Assembly (NCBI GenBank): GCA_009809945.1
Contig: WTPW01000689.1
Location: 106,813-170,812, forward strand
Direction of reading: 5' to 3'
Length of the DNA stretch: 64,000 bases
Origin: Gigaspora margarita
Lineage: Eukaryota > Glomeromycota > Glomeromycetes > Diversisporales > Gigasporaceae
The translations under genes and the position numbers were made by a program. This document shows positions 1-10,522 of this stretch, piece by piece; the stretch's first letter is position 1; the number at the start of each line of letters is the position of its first letter. The notes below the pieces were generated by a model. The model made no database searches. It saw only the letters and a list, made by a program, of their open reading frames with translations, and was not told the DNA's origin.

Positions 1-942
1 GGTGTTTTTTAAAAAAATTTTACATTTATATATATAATTTTTTTTTGAAAATAAAGCATGTCGCTGGGTCATCTTTTATATTGTTTTATAAAACTGTTTA
101 ACCTTTTTTTTCTTTTTTTAAATAGTGACCTTTAAATAAACCTCAATACTAATCCCTTAATGTTGTATGATGCATTTGATCATTTTTCATAACTTTATTT
201 TATTTTTAGTAAAATAAACAAAACTGCATGTAAATCGTATTTTAAAAAAAATTTTTTTTTATACATATAACATTACACATGTAAATCGTATTTTAAAAAT
301 TTAATTATATATATATATTTATTTATTTATATAATTAATGTTTGTATAATAAAAATAAAATTTTGATTTCATCACTTTTTGACCCAATAATGAAAAAGTA
401 ATTGACTTTATTTTTTCCGATATGTATATCTGATACTGAAATTTACAAATCACAGAGTAAAAATATAATTAATTGATTAATTTTATCAATATACTAGTAA
501 AAATAATCTGGCAAAACAAGTTAACCTAAACTCTGATTTCATCAAAACAAATTAAACTTCGATTTCATCAAAACAAATTAAACTTTCATTTGATTTTTTT
601 TAAAATATTAAACCAAATTAATTTTTCATTCTTTGATTTTTTTTAAAATATTAAACCAAATTAATTTTTGATTTCTTCAATTTTTTTTAACTTTTTTCCG
701 AAATGTATATCTGTTACTCTGATTCTATATAATAAAAATAAAACATTTGAATTCTGTTAAAATAAACTTCCAAATTATTGTACAATTGATATTAAAAAAT
801 AAAATTACTGATGTTATTGCTCTTTGCTTTGAAACTTATGTAAAAAGNGTAAAATAAAATATACTTTGTCCNATACGCGTATTGTACAATTGATATTAAA
901 AAATAAATTACTAATNTTAATGCTATTTGTTTTGAAANCTNT
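1..942. repeat. AT-rich spacer with short direct repeats
   Basis: No coding region is seen. The stretch holds short tandem or direct repeats: CATGTAAATCGTATTTTAAA occurs near 229 and near 277; a unit containing GATTTCATCAAAACAAATTA recurs at 535-590; and a 55-bp unit ending in ACCAAATTAATTTTT is duplicated at 586-680. From about 749, copies of a ~100-bp unit containing ATTGTACAATTGATATTAA begin. Single N bases at 848, 872, 916, 938 and 941 mark an uncertain consensus. These repeats could be subterminal repeats of the transposase element downstream, but no terminal inverted repeat was found. Confidence 0.5.
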
Positions 943-1429
943 TGTTACGAGCTAGAAGTGAAAGTGGGCACAGTAATATGATGATCATTAAGTTGGGGCT
1001 TTGTAACGATCGACCTCAAGAACCTTTGGATCATCATTTCAGGCTTAAAGATTGTCAGAAGAAGATTCCGCGTCTCCAAAGAGAGAACTATCTGGTAAAA
1101 TAATAGCTTGTGAAGCGAGAAGGAAAAGAAGGCATTAGTTAATGAATTGTAAATCATTATTTAAGCCACTTACACACTTTCTGATGTAAAATAGTATAAA
1201 AGAGAGGTAATTTCGGCATTACAAAGGAAAGGAATCCCTTGGAGAATAGAAAATAAAAAGAATAATCATAATCATTAATAAATAAACAATTATTAATAAA
1301 TTAATTATAAATCACCACATGTGTAAAATGTGTAAAAAGTATAAAATAAAATATACTTTGTCCGATATGCATATTGTACAATTGATAATAAAAAATAAAT
1401 TACCAATGTTGTTCTTTTCTCTGAAATAT
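749..1429. repeat. ~100-bp direct repeats, split by an LTR-like insert
   Basis: Three related units contain TATTGTACAATTGATA or a close variant followed by AAAAATAAATTAC: about 749-840, 836-938 and 1329-1429. The last two share an upstream stretch with AAAATATACTTTGTCC. The third unit is separated from the second by the LTR-like segment 943-1317, as if an insertion had split a tandem array. Confidence 0.55.
943..1317 (+). mobile_element. solo LTR-like segment
   Basis: The segment starts TGTTACGAGC and can end in CA near 1317 or 1319. It has higher GC content than its surroundings, a TATA-like GTATAAAAGAGAGG near 1193 and a downstream U5-like A-rich tail, the usual order U3-TATA-R-U5 of a fungal LTR. 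Both flanks are copies of the same ~100-bp repeat. A clean 5-bp target duplication cannot be read because two flanking bases are N. No gag or pol remains are seen, so this would be a solo LTR. Confidence 0.5.
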
Positions 1430-1565
1430 AATATGCTAAAACGTTTTTGTAAGCTATTTTCTCTCTTAATAGTTTCTCTCTTAATATTTTTTTTTTACTT
1501 CTTAATATTGTTTCTTCATATCTTTCTTAATATCGTGTCTTGCTTCTTAACATAGATATTTCATC

Positions 1566-2863
1566 ATGACTTACAAAAAAAACAAAGGAATTGTTAAAAA
1601 ACCTGCTTCTACTTTACAAACAAAAAGACGTACACACAAAAAAGTAGCATGTTTCTGTAGTATGTGCAATNGTATAGAAAGAGATCCAAGAGTTAAGGCA
1701 GACCATAAAGCACAAGAACAAGAACCTTCTACAGTAAAAGGAAAGCGTGCTATATCAAACCGTCAAGTTGGATATCGGCCAGAAGATAACAATAACGGCG
1801 AAGGGTCTTCAGATATGATGAATGATATTTTTTTAATGGATCAGGTTATTGATTCAACAGACGGTNAAAAGTCAGATAGTGAATCATATAATTTGATGCC
1901 TCTGCCANAGCCTGAAAATCTTCAATTCCTTGTTGCGCAGCTTCCCAAAGGCTTTCATAATGCAAAAATGTCATCCTTTTATTCTGGAAAAAATTTGTCA
2001 GATTTTTCTGATGATGATGAAAATGAAAATGAAAATGATGATATGAAAAGCAATAAAACTGATGAAACTGAAACTGAAAAAGAGAGCGAAGAAGAGAGTG
2101 AAGAAGAGAATTTAATAAGGTTCAATGCACCTGATTTAGATGATATCCCAGAGACCAATGCAAGAAATGTTGATGAAGATTTATTAGAAATTGTATTGTG
2201 GGTTTTTCGTTACCAACAAAAATATCAGCATTCTGATACAAGCATTCACACCCTGATTAAATATATCCGGCGTTTGTTAACTCGTATTGATGAAAAAAAT
2301 ATTGTGGCCTTGCTATATCAATAGACATAGCAAAAAAGATGGCTGGTATATCAGATCATGCAACAAGATTCGCTGTATGCGAATCTTGCTGCAAATTATA
2401 TAATCCAAAAGATATTTCAACAAAAAAAGCAAGACAAATACCAAACATACTTTGCTGTACTCATATAGAATTTTCAAACCATGTAAATATTAGCAGACGA
2501 GTATCATGCGACACAATACTTTCAAAAAAAGTCAGGGTGCATGATGGAATAATCAGGAAGCCAATATCAATTTATCCCGTGGTAAATCTCAAGCAACAGT
2601 TCCTAAAGTTATTCCAGCAATCAGGATTTGAAGAGGCATGCAGAAGATGGGCCTATCGACCTTCAAAAACCCAATTATCAGATATATATAATGGTAGGAT
2701 ATGGAAATCATTCTCTGATGATGAAGGGGAGTTATTTTTTCATCCAGAAACAGCTGATAGCCATATAGGATTGATGCTAAACTTGGACTGGTTTCAACTA
2801 TTTGAGACATCTCAATATAGCGTGGGGTCATATATGCTGGCATATGTAATCTTCCACGTCAAG

Positions 2864-2902
<39 letters not shown>

Positions 2903-4885
2903 TTCGTTAATCAAATATGATATTAATTTAATATACATAAAAGGTTTAAACCATCCAATATAATAATATTGTCTATCATATCGGGGCCATCGGAACCAAA
3001 GCTGCATCAGTTAAACCACTACTTGGCACCTATTATCGATCAGCTTATAGAGCTCTGGGAAGGAATAGACCTATCGGCTACGTTTGAGTCCCCATCTGGC
3101 AAGAGAATCAAATGTGCAGTAATTTGTTGCTCCAGTGACTTACCTGCAGCAAGGAAACTTTGCGGGCATATTTTGGCTAAGGCTGCATGTCATCGCTGCT
3201 ATAAAAGAGCTAATTATGACATTTGGAACCAACCTCATTTTGGTGGTATTTCCAATATGGAGTCCTGGTTTGTAGAACGTGACCACAACCTTATCCGAAA
3301 CGATGCAATAAATTGGAAAAATTGCAAGACAGCTGAACGAAGAAAACAGCATCTTTCCGATACTCTTGTCAGATGGTCCGAAATCTATAGGCTTTCATAC
3401 TTCAATTCCGTTAAATTCCTGGTAGTGGACCCAATGCATTGTCTCTTTTTGGGAATAGCAAAATGGATCATAACTAGATTATGGATTGAAGGTGAAAGGT
3501 TAACTTCTCAAAATTTAAAAATTATGCAGCAATTGGCAGATAAAATCGATGTGCCATCAGATATTGGTAGAATTCCTTGTAAAATCTCTACTAGTAAAGG
3601 ATTTTCAAGGTTCACGGCAGACCAGTGGAAGACTTTTATCCTCGTATATGCTACCACTATTTGTTGGAATTTGTTATGCGATGCTAATAGGAAAATTCTT
3701 ACTTATTTCGTCCGGGCTTGTAGCATCTTGGTTTGTAGAATAATCGATGAAAGAGATTTAGAAGAAGCACACCAATGTCTGATAGCCATGATAAAAATTA
3801 TCGAAGAAATATATGGTCCCAAGAAGATTTCTCCAAACCTTCACCTATGCTTTCACATATCTGAATGTGCATTAGATTATGGTCCTTTACATTCTTTTTG
3901 GTGTTTCAGTTTTGAACGGATGAATAGATTACTAGGTAAATATAATTGAAAGATTAATAATTTGTTTAAAACAAAAGTCAATAACAGACGGTCGATATCT
4001 CTATCTTCTAAACAATATTAATTAAATTTTGTAGGAAGCTACAAAAATAGTAATAGAAAAATTGAGCTGGAACTTATGAATATCATCCAACGAAACAGAC
4101 AAATCGACGGATTAATTAGTAATAGTAATAGTGCTAATTTATCTGAAGATTTGTCTATTTTGGCTCCAAGAAAATCTTCTGGCAGTTTGGGTGATTATGA
4201 AATGTCTAACGAAGATGCAATAAATTTTCTCTCTATGTCAAAATCAGTAGAGGAAGGAATCGGCACCGGTACTGGGGCCGATTCATTTCCTGGAATCTTT
4301 CTTATACCAAAGAAAATGAATACATACATCCCTCGAGACTTTATGGAGTTACTCGTCGAATATTATAATAATGCTTATGACACCAATATATTCGTTCTGC
4401 CTGAAGATTTGGATTTAGATGGGTCGATAAGCATATCACCTATAATAAATCAATATGGAAGAATACGAATAAGTGAAGAAGTTTTCAGTTCTACGTTTTC
4501 TAAAAGATATGAAAATTCATCAAGAATTCTTGCAAAATTTGCCGATAAAGATGAAGTAAATACGTATCTGGGCCAGGTTCAGTTCTTTTTTGAACATTAT
4601 CTTGATTATCCAGAAGAATCAACAAAGCACAGTCTCGCCTATGTTCGTTGGTATAAACAAATACAAATTGAGAATTTAAGGTGTCATCTTAGCATCGGCA
4701 AAAAAGATGACAAGCTTTGTAACGTGGAATTATGCCATAATAATTTTTATGATATAGATCGTGATTGCATAATTCTGGTACATAACATACTAGGAAGATT
4801 TGTAGCAGGAACATTTACCGTTGGTTCAAGAAAGCATCAGGATTATATGTCAGTGATCCCATTAAACAGAAAGTACAATATATAA
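1566..4885 (+). pseudogene. CACTA/Plavaka-type (tnp2-like) transposase, frameshifted
   Basis: This is a DDE-type transposase of the fungal CACTA branch (tnp2/Plavaka group), which would cut and paste its own element in the nucleus. The N-terminal part (1566-2324) has a Cys/His cluster (CFCSMCN then DPR..ADH) and an acidic Asp/Glu tract. The middle part (2339-2867) has VCESCCKLYNP and the catalytic-core motif LNLDWFQ. The third part (2969-3935) has SDLPAARKLCG and the hallmark DPMHCLFLGIAKW (about 3428-3466), then FSFERMN. The last part runs 4035-4885. Two introns fit GT..AG rules and restore conserved reading: 2868-2943, which begins with ~30 T, and 3936-4034. Two frame changes remain, near 2300-2335 and at the GGGG run near 2824-2827, so the gene is broken or misassembled. 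Ambiguous bases at 1671, 1866 and 1907 lie inside it. The family call is strong, activity unlikely. Element ends were not found. Confidence 0.85.
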
Positions 4886-5089
4886 TGCATATTGTATTGT
4901 ATTACATAATAATCTATTATTATTTATATGTTAATCTACTGTATTACTATTTTTAATTTATTATAAAATATATAAATATACATTATATATATGGAAAAAT
5001 TAGTTATCTGATATTTATATTATAACGAATAATTGCGTCACATATTTCTTCGATATTTGTTCAGTTTATTACATTGCCACATATATTGT
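4886..5089. other. AT-rich 3' flank of the transposase
   Basis: Mainly TA-rich sequence with no ORF of note. A short stretch at 4885-4900 (ATGCATATTGTA) resembles part of the ~100-bp repeat upstream of the transposase, a weak hint that similar subterminal sequence lies on both sides. Confidence 0.3.
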
Positions 5090-5335
5090 ATTTGTGTATA
5101 CTCAATATTTTGGTGCTTGTATAAACTTGATAAAATGATTTACTTGCCGGAAAGCATATATGAGTCATAATTAATAGTATANACATTACNATCTTAGCNT
5201 AAACATTATGAGAAATGATTAAGTATATAAAGGATTGCTCTCGCCCTTAGTTCACAATCTAATATATATTATATGAAATCATCCTTAATAAAGACTACAT
5301 AAATACACATCCTCTCACATGTCAATTATAGGAGT
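5090..5335 (+). promoter_or_regulatory. LTR-like or core-promoter segment
   Basis: The sequence holds a TATA box (AAGTATATAAAGGATTG, about 5221), then a C/T-rich start-like stretch and a polyadenylation-like AATAAAG near 5288. This close spacing of TATA and AATAAA is typical of the U3/R border of a retrotransposon LTR. It could also be the promoter of the ORF at 5852. Ends are not defined. Confidence 0.35.
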
Positions 5336-5429
5336 AAAACTAGGCATGATATACATCGAAATTGTATGTCATTAACCAGAGAATCTTTATCTGAAAGGAT
5401 CTATATAATTATACACACTTTAATCATCC

Positions 5430-5830
5430 GCGATCTTAACATTTTGAGTTTAATTTATTATATCGATGTCGATGTATACAAATATCTGATCACCGATATT
5501 TTCATATACGATGAATCAAATGGCCGAAACCTCACAGATCTATCACTGATATTATAACGCACTTTCATGCAACATAGGCTAGCAGATATTAGCTGATATC
5601 TGATTAAAATTTTCCTNATATAATAACCAAAATATCATCTAAGTTTCTTCAAAATATTGGCCTTTCCAATATTTATCTAAAATTTTCTCATAAACAATCA
5701 AAATATCGGACAGATTTTAGCAACATATCTACCAGTAGTTTTAGTTAATGATATTTTGTTAAACTATCATTATGTAATATAGAAATATCGGATAGCATAT
5801 AGTTTGTCTGATATTTTCATGTTCGACCTG
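5430..5830. repeat. clustered AATATCGGA / TCTGATATT motifs
   Basis: Short motifs related to CAAAATATCGGACAG and its reverse complement GTCTGATATTTTC occur at least six times in both orientations (about 5485, 5585, 5630, 5700, 5790, 5805). They look like subterminal transposase-binding repeats of a DNA transposon, but no terminus is recognised. The one short ORF here (5366-5557) is not convincing. Confidence 0.35.
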
Positions 5831-5851
5831 TGAATACAAAAAGAGATAAAT

Positions 5852-6442
5852 ATGTATGAACAAAAATTATTAGACTCAATATTTATAATAGAATATAAAC
5901 AACAGCTGATCGTGCAAAAACAAAAAGCTAAAAAATCAAAGAACCAAATAGAAACAAAAATATTCCTCAATGATATTGATAAAGAAATACCATTTGAAGA
6001 GCTACCAGAAATAAATGAAGAAAACTTCCCAGTAATGGAATTAAAATTTGAAAAACTCTCCTCGTACGAAATACAAACCATGGTTAAATACAAAAAGAAA
6101 ATCCAATCAATAATACAACCACTCCGAACTATTGAACAGAAAATTCAGAAAATCGAAAAAATATATAAAGGGCATAAATACTTATCTATATTTGAACTAA
6201 AAGAAAAACCAGGAATAGCCTCAAAATTCAGCGAATGTCCAACCATATCAGACCTCTCAAAGGAAGAAACAATTGTACAAAAATTCTGGAACACAAGATT
6301 TAAATTTAATATACACACAAACTCCACAAATAAAGCAACGTACCTCAAAATTCGCCAAGCCAAAGATCAATCAAATATTATGGAAACACAGACCTGGGAA
6401 TATTTCCGGAAACATACTCTGAATTTACCATTAATTTTGTAA
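5852..6442 (+). CDS. hypothetical Lys/Glu-rich protein, 196 aa
   Basis: The family was not recognised. The ORF starts at ATG 5852 (context AAATATGTATG) and stops with TAA at 6440-6442. The protein is rich in Lys, Glu, Gln and Ile. Residues about 10-45 and 75-115 are strongly charged with heptad-like hydrophobic spacing, suggesting coiled coil, and there is no signal peptide or membrane segment. The C-terminal third contains an aromatic WEYFRKHTLNLP-like end. It lies between motif clusters typical of transposon subterminal DNA and a GACTAA-rich element, so it could be an accessory protein or fragment of a mobile element. It is much longer than other ORFs in non-coding parts of the window, which argues for real coding sequence at some time. 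Confidence 0.5.
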   Translation: MYEQKLLDSIFIIEYKQQLIVQKQKAKKSKNQIETKIFLNDIDKEIPFEELPEINEENFPVMELKFEKLSSYEIQTMVKYKKKIQSIIQPLRTIEQKIQKIEKIYKGHKYLSIFELKEKPGIASKFSECPTISDLSKEETIVQKFWNTRFKFNIHTNSTNKATYLKIRQAKDQSNIMETQTWEYFRKHTLNLPLIL

Positions 6443-6740
6443 TTCCCGGTAATACTAATCCTACCACACTGTGCAATACTATAGCCGATCAGTTAATTAG
6501 TCGACTAGTCGATTAGTTGACTAATTGACTAATTGATTAGTCTGACTTGTAGATTAGTCGATTAGTCGATTAGTCGACTGGTCGATTAGTCGATTAGTTA
6601 ATCATCTATTTCATAATTTCATTGAGTATTCATACTGACTAATCAACTAACGATTAGTTGACTAATTGACTAATTGACTAATCGATTAGTCAACTAATAG
6701 ATTAGTCAACTAATTGACTAATTGACTAATCATTACCGTA

Positions 6741-7179
6741 TAGCACTGTTTAAAGTACCCTCCTGTATAAAGTACTCCTAACATTTTTGAAACATAATTT
6801 TTGTATTATACTCTGTGTACTTTATATAGTATAACTTGTGTAGAATGTAAAGTACCCCTTTATTGTAAAGTACCCTCTTTATTTATAATAATCACAAATC
6901 TATTTGATTTCACTATTATTACTAGCAGGCTCAAGTTCATTCTGTCAAAACTGCATGCGTTTATTAAAAATTATAAGTATAAAGCAATGTGTTAATAGCG
7001 AAACATGCTAGTAGTAAAACGTGCTAGTAGCAAAATGTGCTAGCAGCAAAACGTACTAGTAGTAAAACCAATCTTTGAGAAATATATAGTACCCCTCCCA
7101 TCTATAGTACCTCCCCATGTAATGTACCTCCAGATCACGTGTGGAATGTAAAGTATCCAGGGTACTTTAAACAGTGCTA
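6741..7179. mobile_element. Tc1/mariner-like MITE with AAAGTACC repeats
   Basis: Perfect 20-bp terminal inverted repeats, TAGCACTGTTTAAAGTACCC at 6741-6760 and its reverse complement at 7160-7179, flanked by TA on both sides (6739-6740 and 7180-7181). Inside, the AAAGTACC or TAGTACC motif recurs at least eight times, concentrated near both ends. It contains no transposase. It is inserted inside GACTAA element A. Confidence 0.85.
6998..7069. repeat. 16-bp minisatellite inside the MITE
   Basis: About 4.5 copies of a 16-bp unit close to GTAAAACGTGCTAGTA, each containing a CTAG core. Confidence 0.75.
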
Positions 7180-7572
7180 TATAGTAGTCGATTAGTCGAT
7201 TAGTCAATTTTTAGTCAGTCGATGACTAACAGTTTTAGTCGACTGACTAATCGACTAAAAATTTTTAACTAATTCCTATCCTTAATGCACAGACTATACT
7301 TTATTAATTATGCAAAATTTATCCTGCTATGCGAATATGCTATCACATATGCTTTTGCTGTAAAATTTAAATTATGCACAGATTATGTTATCACAGATCT
7401 GTGGTATTTCTAGTCTCATTGAATAGTACTAAAAATTATAAAATTAGATCAGATAATTCAGTTAATTCAGATATCTGAATTAAAAAAACAGATATCCAGT
7501 ATCTGCTCAATTTTTTTGGTTTAATTTTATTATTACTATTGTTATTTTTGAACTTCTTATTCATTATAGTTT

Positions 7573-8387
7573 GTGACATGGTTGGGTAATTAAAGCTTCA
7601 ATCAAGAGATTGAAGTTTCAAGCAAGTGATTAAAACTTTAATCAAAAATTAAAGCTCTAATTGAGATATTGAAGCTCCAAGTAAGTGAATAAGCTCTAAT
7701 TGAGAAATTGAAGCTTCAATAGAGAGTCATCTAAAGCCATGTCTATCACATGACATAGAACCAATAGGATTGTTTATTTTGATTGACACAGATCGGCCAG
7801 AAGAGACAAAAACAGTGAAAAAAAGCAAAAGTTGCAAAAATACAAGAAACAAAGTCTAAATCTATCTTGGTGCATTAATAAAAAATTTTGAAAGAACAAT
7901 TTTACTATAATTTATTCTCTAACCCTAACCCCAAACTAACCCTTACTCTAACTTTAATTAAAAATCAAAAACACATGACTGGGCATAGCTTTAGATGTCC
8001 TTTCCAATAGGAATTGGAACTGTTTAACTGTTTACAATTTGCTCTATAGTTCTGAGCAAAATTATGTTGGTTGTGAGCCAGAATTATTTTAATGCTAGCA
8101 AAATTAAAAAGTTAAACAGTTAAATGATTAACTTTTTAAATGATTAAGAAAAATTTTAGGCAGTTTCAATCTCTAAGCTCCAAGTGATGGATTAAAAATC
8201 CACAAGAATTAAAGATATATAAGGGTATAGTTTCAGTTCGTGAAGGAAAAAATAATTATTAGAATGATTGTTAATAATTGTGGATAGTATTTAGTATTAT
8301 TGTAATAATCTGATATATAGATTTTTCTAATAAAGGAACCCTATAACCTGTAATTATATATGCTCTCCCACTGGTTGTAATACCAAA
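7573..8387 (+). mobile_element. LTR-like repeat, family A (copy 1)
   Basis: Starts TGTGACATGGTTGGG and ends GTTGTAATACCA. It holds a 5' minisatellite of AAGCTTCAATTGAGA-like units (7590-7725), a TATA-like AAGATATATAAGGG near 8210 and AATAAAGG near 8330. The same sequence lies in reverse at 45866-52237, and partial copies lie at 21795-22123 and 53910-54130. No coding part is present, so it is probably a solo LTR. A MITE (7724-8002) interrupts it. Confidence 0.55.
7724..8002. mobile_element. MULE-like MITE with ~9-bp target duplication
   Basis: Imperfect ends GAGTCATCTAAAGCC and (reverse) AAGGACATCTAAAGC, flanked by TTCAATAGA and TCCAATAGG. The reverse copy of this locus near 52098 reads through as an uninterrupted site. 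An internal tract CTCTAACCCTAACCCC resembles telomeric repeat. Confidence 0.65.
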
Positions 8388-9119
8388 TATAGCATATTAG
8401 ATAAATGGATGATGAATTGATCTGAATTGGAGCTCTTAACAAATTACTTAAAGGCCAGAAAATAAAACTAAAAAACTAAAAAATAAAGAACCTATTCATA
8501 TATCTAAAATGATTCTTTTATTATTATTACTTAATATTACTTCATAAATTTCAAAATTAATCAGAACCCAATCACTTAAAATTAAGGGTGAATCTATTTG
8601 TCACCAGCAATGACAGTCACCAAAGTGTGATCGACCAATTAGATCAAAGGATTATGTGTAATATAAAAAATGCAAAAACTTTGATTTTTTTGAAAAATCA
8701 CTTCTAACTTAAAATTTTGTCTATGAACCTACTTTTTTTTATGCAAAAAAAAAATTTCTAGCAAAATTTTACTATATCCAAAGCTTAACCCGAACCCTAA
8801 CTATGGCTTTAACCCCGACTCTAACAATAGTAAGTTTTGATGCTTTGTTTTGTTTTGATTATAATGTTACATGTTCTAAATGGTCGATCATGCTCCAGTG
8901 ACTGTCACCACTAGTGACAAACACATTTTTTCTAAAATTAAACCAAAATTCTAGCAAAAACTATTACAATGAGATCAAATCTCATTATTACATTAAAATG
9001 AAAAAAAATTGTTATACAATAAAATAGAAATCAAAAGTTAAATTACCTATTTGTATTTTAGAATGACAATACTACAACACTAAATCAACCAGAATATAAA
9101 AAAATATAGATAACCAAAC
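8388..9119. other. block X spacer, copy 1
   Basis: Non-coding. Matches the reverse complement of about 45500-45865, interrupted here by the MITE at 8585-8932. It contains an A-rich run and a TTATTATTATTAC microsatellite near 8518. Confidence 0.6.
8585..8932. mobile_element. MULE-like MITE, TSD TAAAATTA
   Basis: Ends AGGGTGAATCTATTTGTCAC and (reverse) AGAAAAAATGTGTTTGTCAC, continuing into a longer imperfect inverted repeat (GACAGTCAC..GATCGACCA). Flanked by TAAAATTA at 8577-8584 and 8933-8940. The other copy of the locus, near 45660-45690, is empty. The terminal TATTTGTCAC is shared with the foldback element at 17538-19757, suggesting one lineage. An internal stretch reads TTAACCCGAACCCTAAC. 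Confidence 0.8.
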
Positions 9120-9129
9120 TCCCAGCACA

Positions 9130-9260
9130 CAAGCAGGTATATGACTTGTTGATCGATCAAAATCATTTGATCAATTATAATTGATCATGTATTTTAATTG
9201 GTCAATATACTTAATCAGTCAAATTGTTTAGATCAGTTATAATTTACTGATTATATCGTA
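9130..9260. repeat. TGATCA-rich palindromic segment
   Basis: Contains GATCAATTATAATTGATC, a perfect 18-bp palindrome, and several other GATCA / GGTCA motifs. Its reverse complement is conserved at 45365-45480. Confidence 0.55.
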
Positions 9261-9519
9261 TATTAATTTATAGAAAAAGAAAAAAAATAAATAAGCTTTT
9301 GAACGTTTATTTTAAACAAATCTTTGTATTTTTCACTATTAAATTCTTAATATGGAATTATATAACTTTCTGCCTTAAAAAATCTTTAAAAGAATATTAA
9401 AAATGTTTATTTGTCAATAAGAATAAATATTCTTTAATAGATCGAAATAAGTGCAAAATAAATTAATATATAACTACTTAAAAATCCAAGCGAATCATAT
9501 AGCCAAATTTTAACTAACA

Positions 9520-10440
9520 TTATTAGAATATTTTTCAAGCTAAGTTAAAAATCATACATAATAATTCAACTGTATTTGTTGTACAAAAAAATAAACTATA
9601 GAACAGTGGGTAAGTTAATATTATAAAAATATTTATTAAATCAAGTTAATAATCATATATGATAATTCAAATCTAATAACTACTTCTCAATTTCTGTATT
9701 AACTGTACAAAAAAAATCTATATAACATTAGTCCATAAGTTAATATTATAAAAATATTTTTCAAATCAAATTTAAAAAATCATGTATGATAATTCAAAAT
9801 TAATAACTACATCTTAATATCTGCATCTGTTGTACAAAAAAAATAATAGCATATAAGTTAACATTTTAAGAATATTTTAAGAATATTTGTTAAATCAAGT
9901 TGAAAATCATGTATGATAATTCAAATCAAATAACTGCTTCTCAATATATATATCCATCATACAAAAAATAAACTATATAATACTAATCAGTAAGTAAATA
10001 TTATAAAATATTTTCAAATCAAGTTAAAATCACATATGATAATTCAAACTAATAACTACATCTCAATATCTATATCATTGTACAAAAAAAACTACATAAC
10101 TCTAGTATGTAAATTAATATTATAAGAATATTTTTCAAATCAAAGTTATAATCACATACAATAATTCAAATTTAATAACTATATCTCAATATCTGTATCT
10201 GTTGTACAAAAAAATAAACTACATAACAGCAAGTAAGTTACCTCTATAAGAATATTTTTCAAATCAAGATAAAAAAAATTATATATAGTAATTTAAATCT
10301 AATAAATATGTTTCAATATCTATATCTGTTGTATGAAAAATAAACTAAATAATAGTGAGTAAGTTAATATTATAAGAATATCTTTCAAATCAAGTTAAAA
10401 ATTATGATAATTCAAAAAAAAACAAACTTTTAATTTGTTA
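9520..10440. repeat. ~120-bp tandem minisatellite upstream of kinase pseudogene
   Basis: Seven to eight degenerate units, each with TAAGTTAATATTATAA, then ATATTTTTCAAATCAAG, ATGATAATTCAAAT and GTTGTACAAAAAAATA. The same array lies in the same position relative to the second kinase pseudogene at 40180-41160, so it predates the duplication. Confidence 0.8.
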
Positions 10441-10522
10441 TATGTAAATTCATAACAGACAGTATATTTATTAATTTTTTAAATTGTGATTCTTGATACT
10501 ATCTTTATTAAAAGTATGCTTT

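Larger units (their letters stand above)
6480..7284 (-). mobile_element. GACTAA-rich element, copy A (inverted relative to copy B)
   Basis: Dense GACTAAT / ATTAGTC repeats, mostly in TAGTCGACTA-like palindromes. Read in reverse complement it aligns with 12952-13511: same end TAAGGATAGGAAT (here 7284 back to 7272), same order of GACTAA blocks, and the same unique stretch containing AATAGATGATTAAC. The right boundary is followed by ATGCACAG (7285-7292). The outer boundary near 6480 is degenerate. A separate MITE (6741-7179) has inserted into it. Confidence 0.7.

Noticed and set aside
1319-1555. 78-codon hydrophobic ORF before the transposase
   Set aside because: Phe/Leu/Ile-rich text from T-rich DNA that begins inside a repeated unit; more likely the transposase 5' region.
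6801-6995. 64-codon ORF inside the MITE
   Set aside because: Formed by repeated AAAGTACC motifs; no sign of coding selection.
7918-7948. possible telomere or interstitial telomeric repeat from chromosome fusion
   Set aside because: The tract is short, degenerate and lies inside a MITE, with similar tracts in two more MITEs.
9520-10440. CRISPR-like array
   Set aside because: Units are ~120 bp, degenerate and without a constant-repeat/variable-spacer pattern; the genome is eukaryotic.
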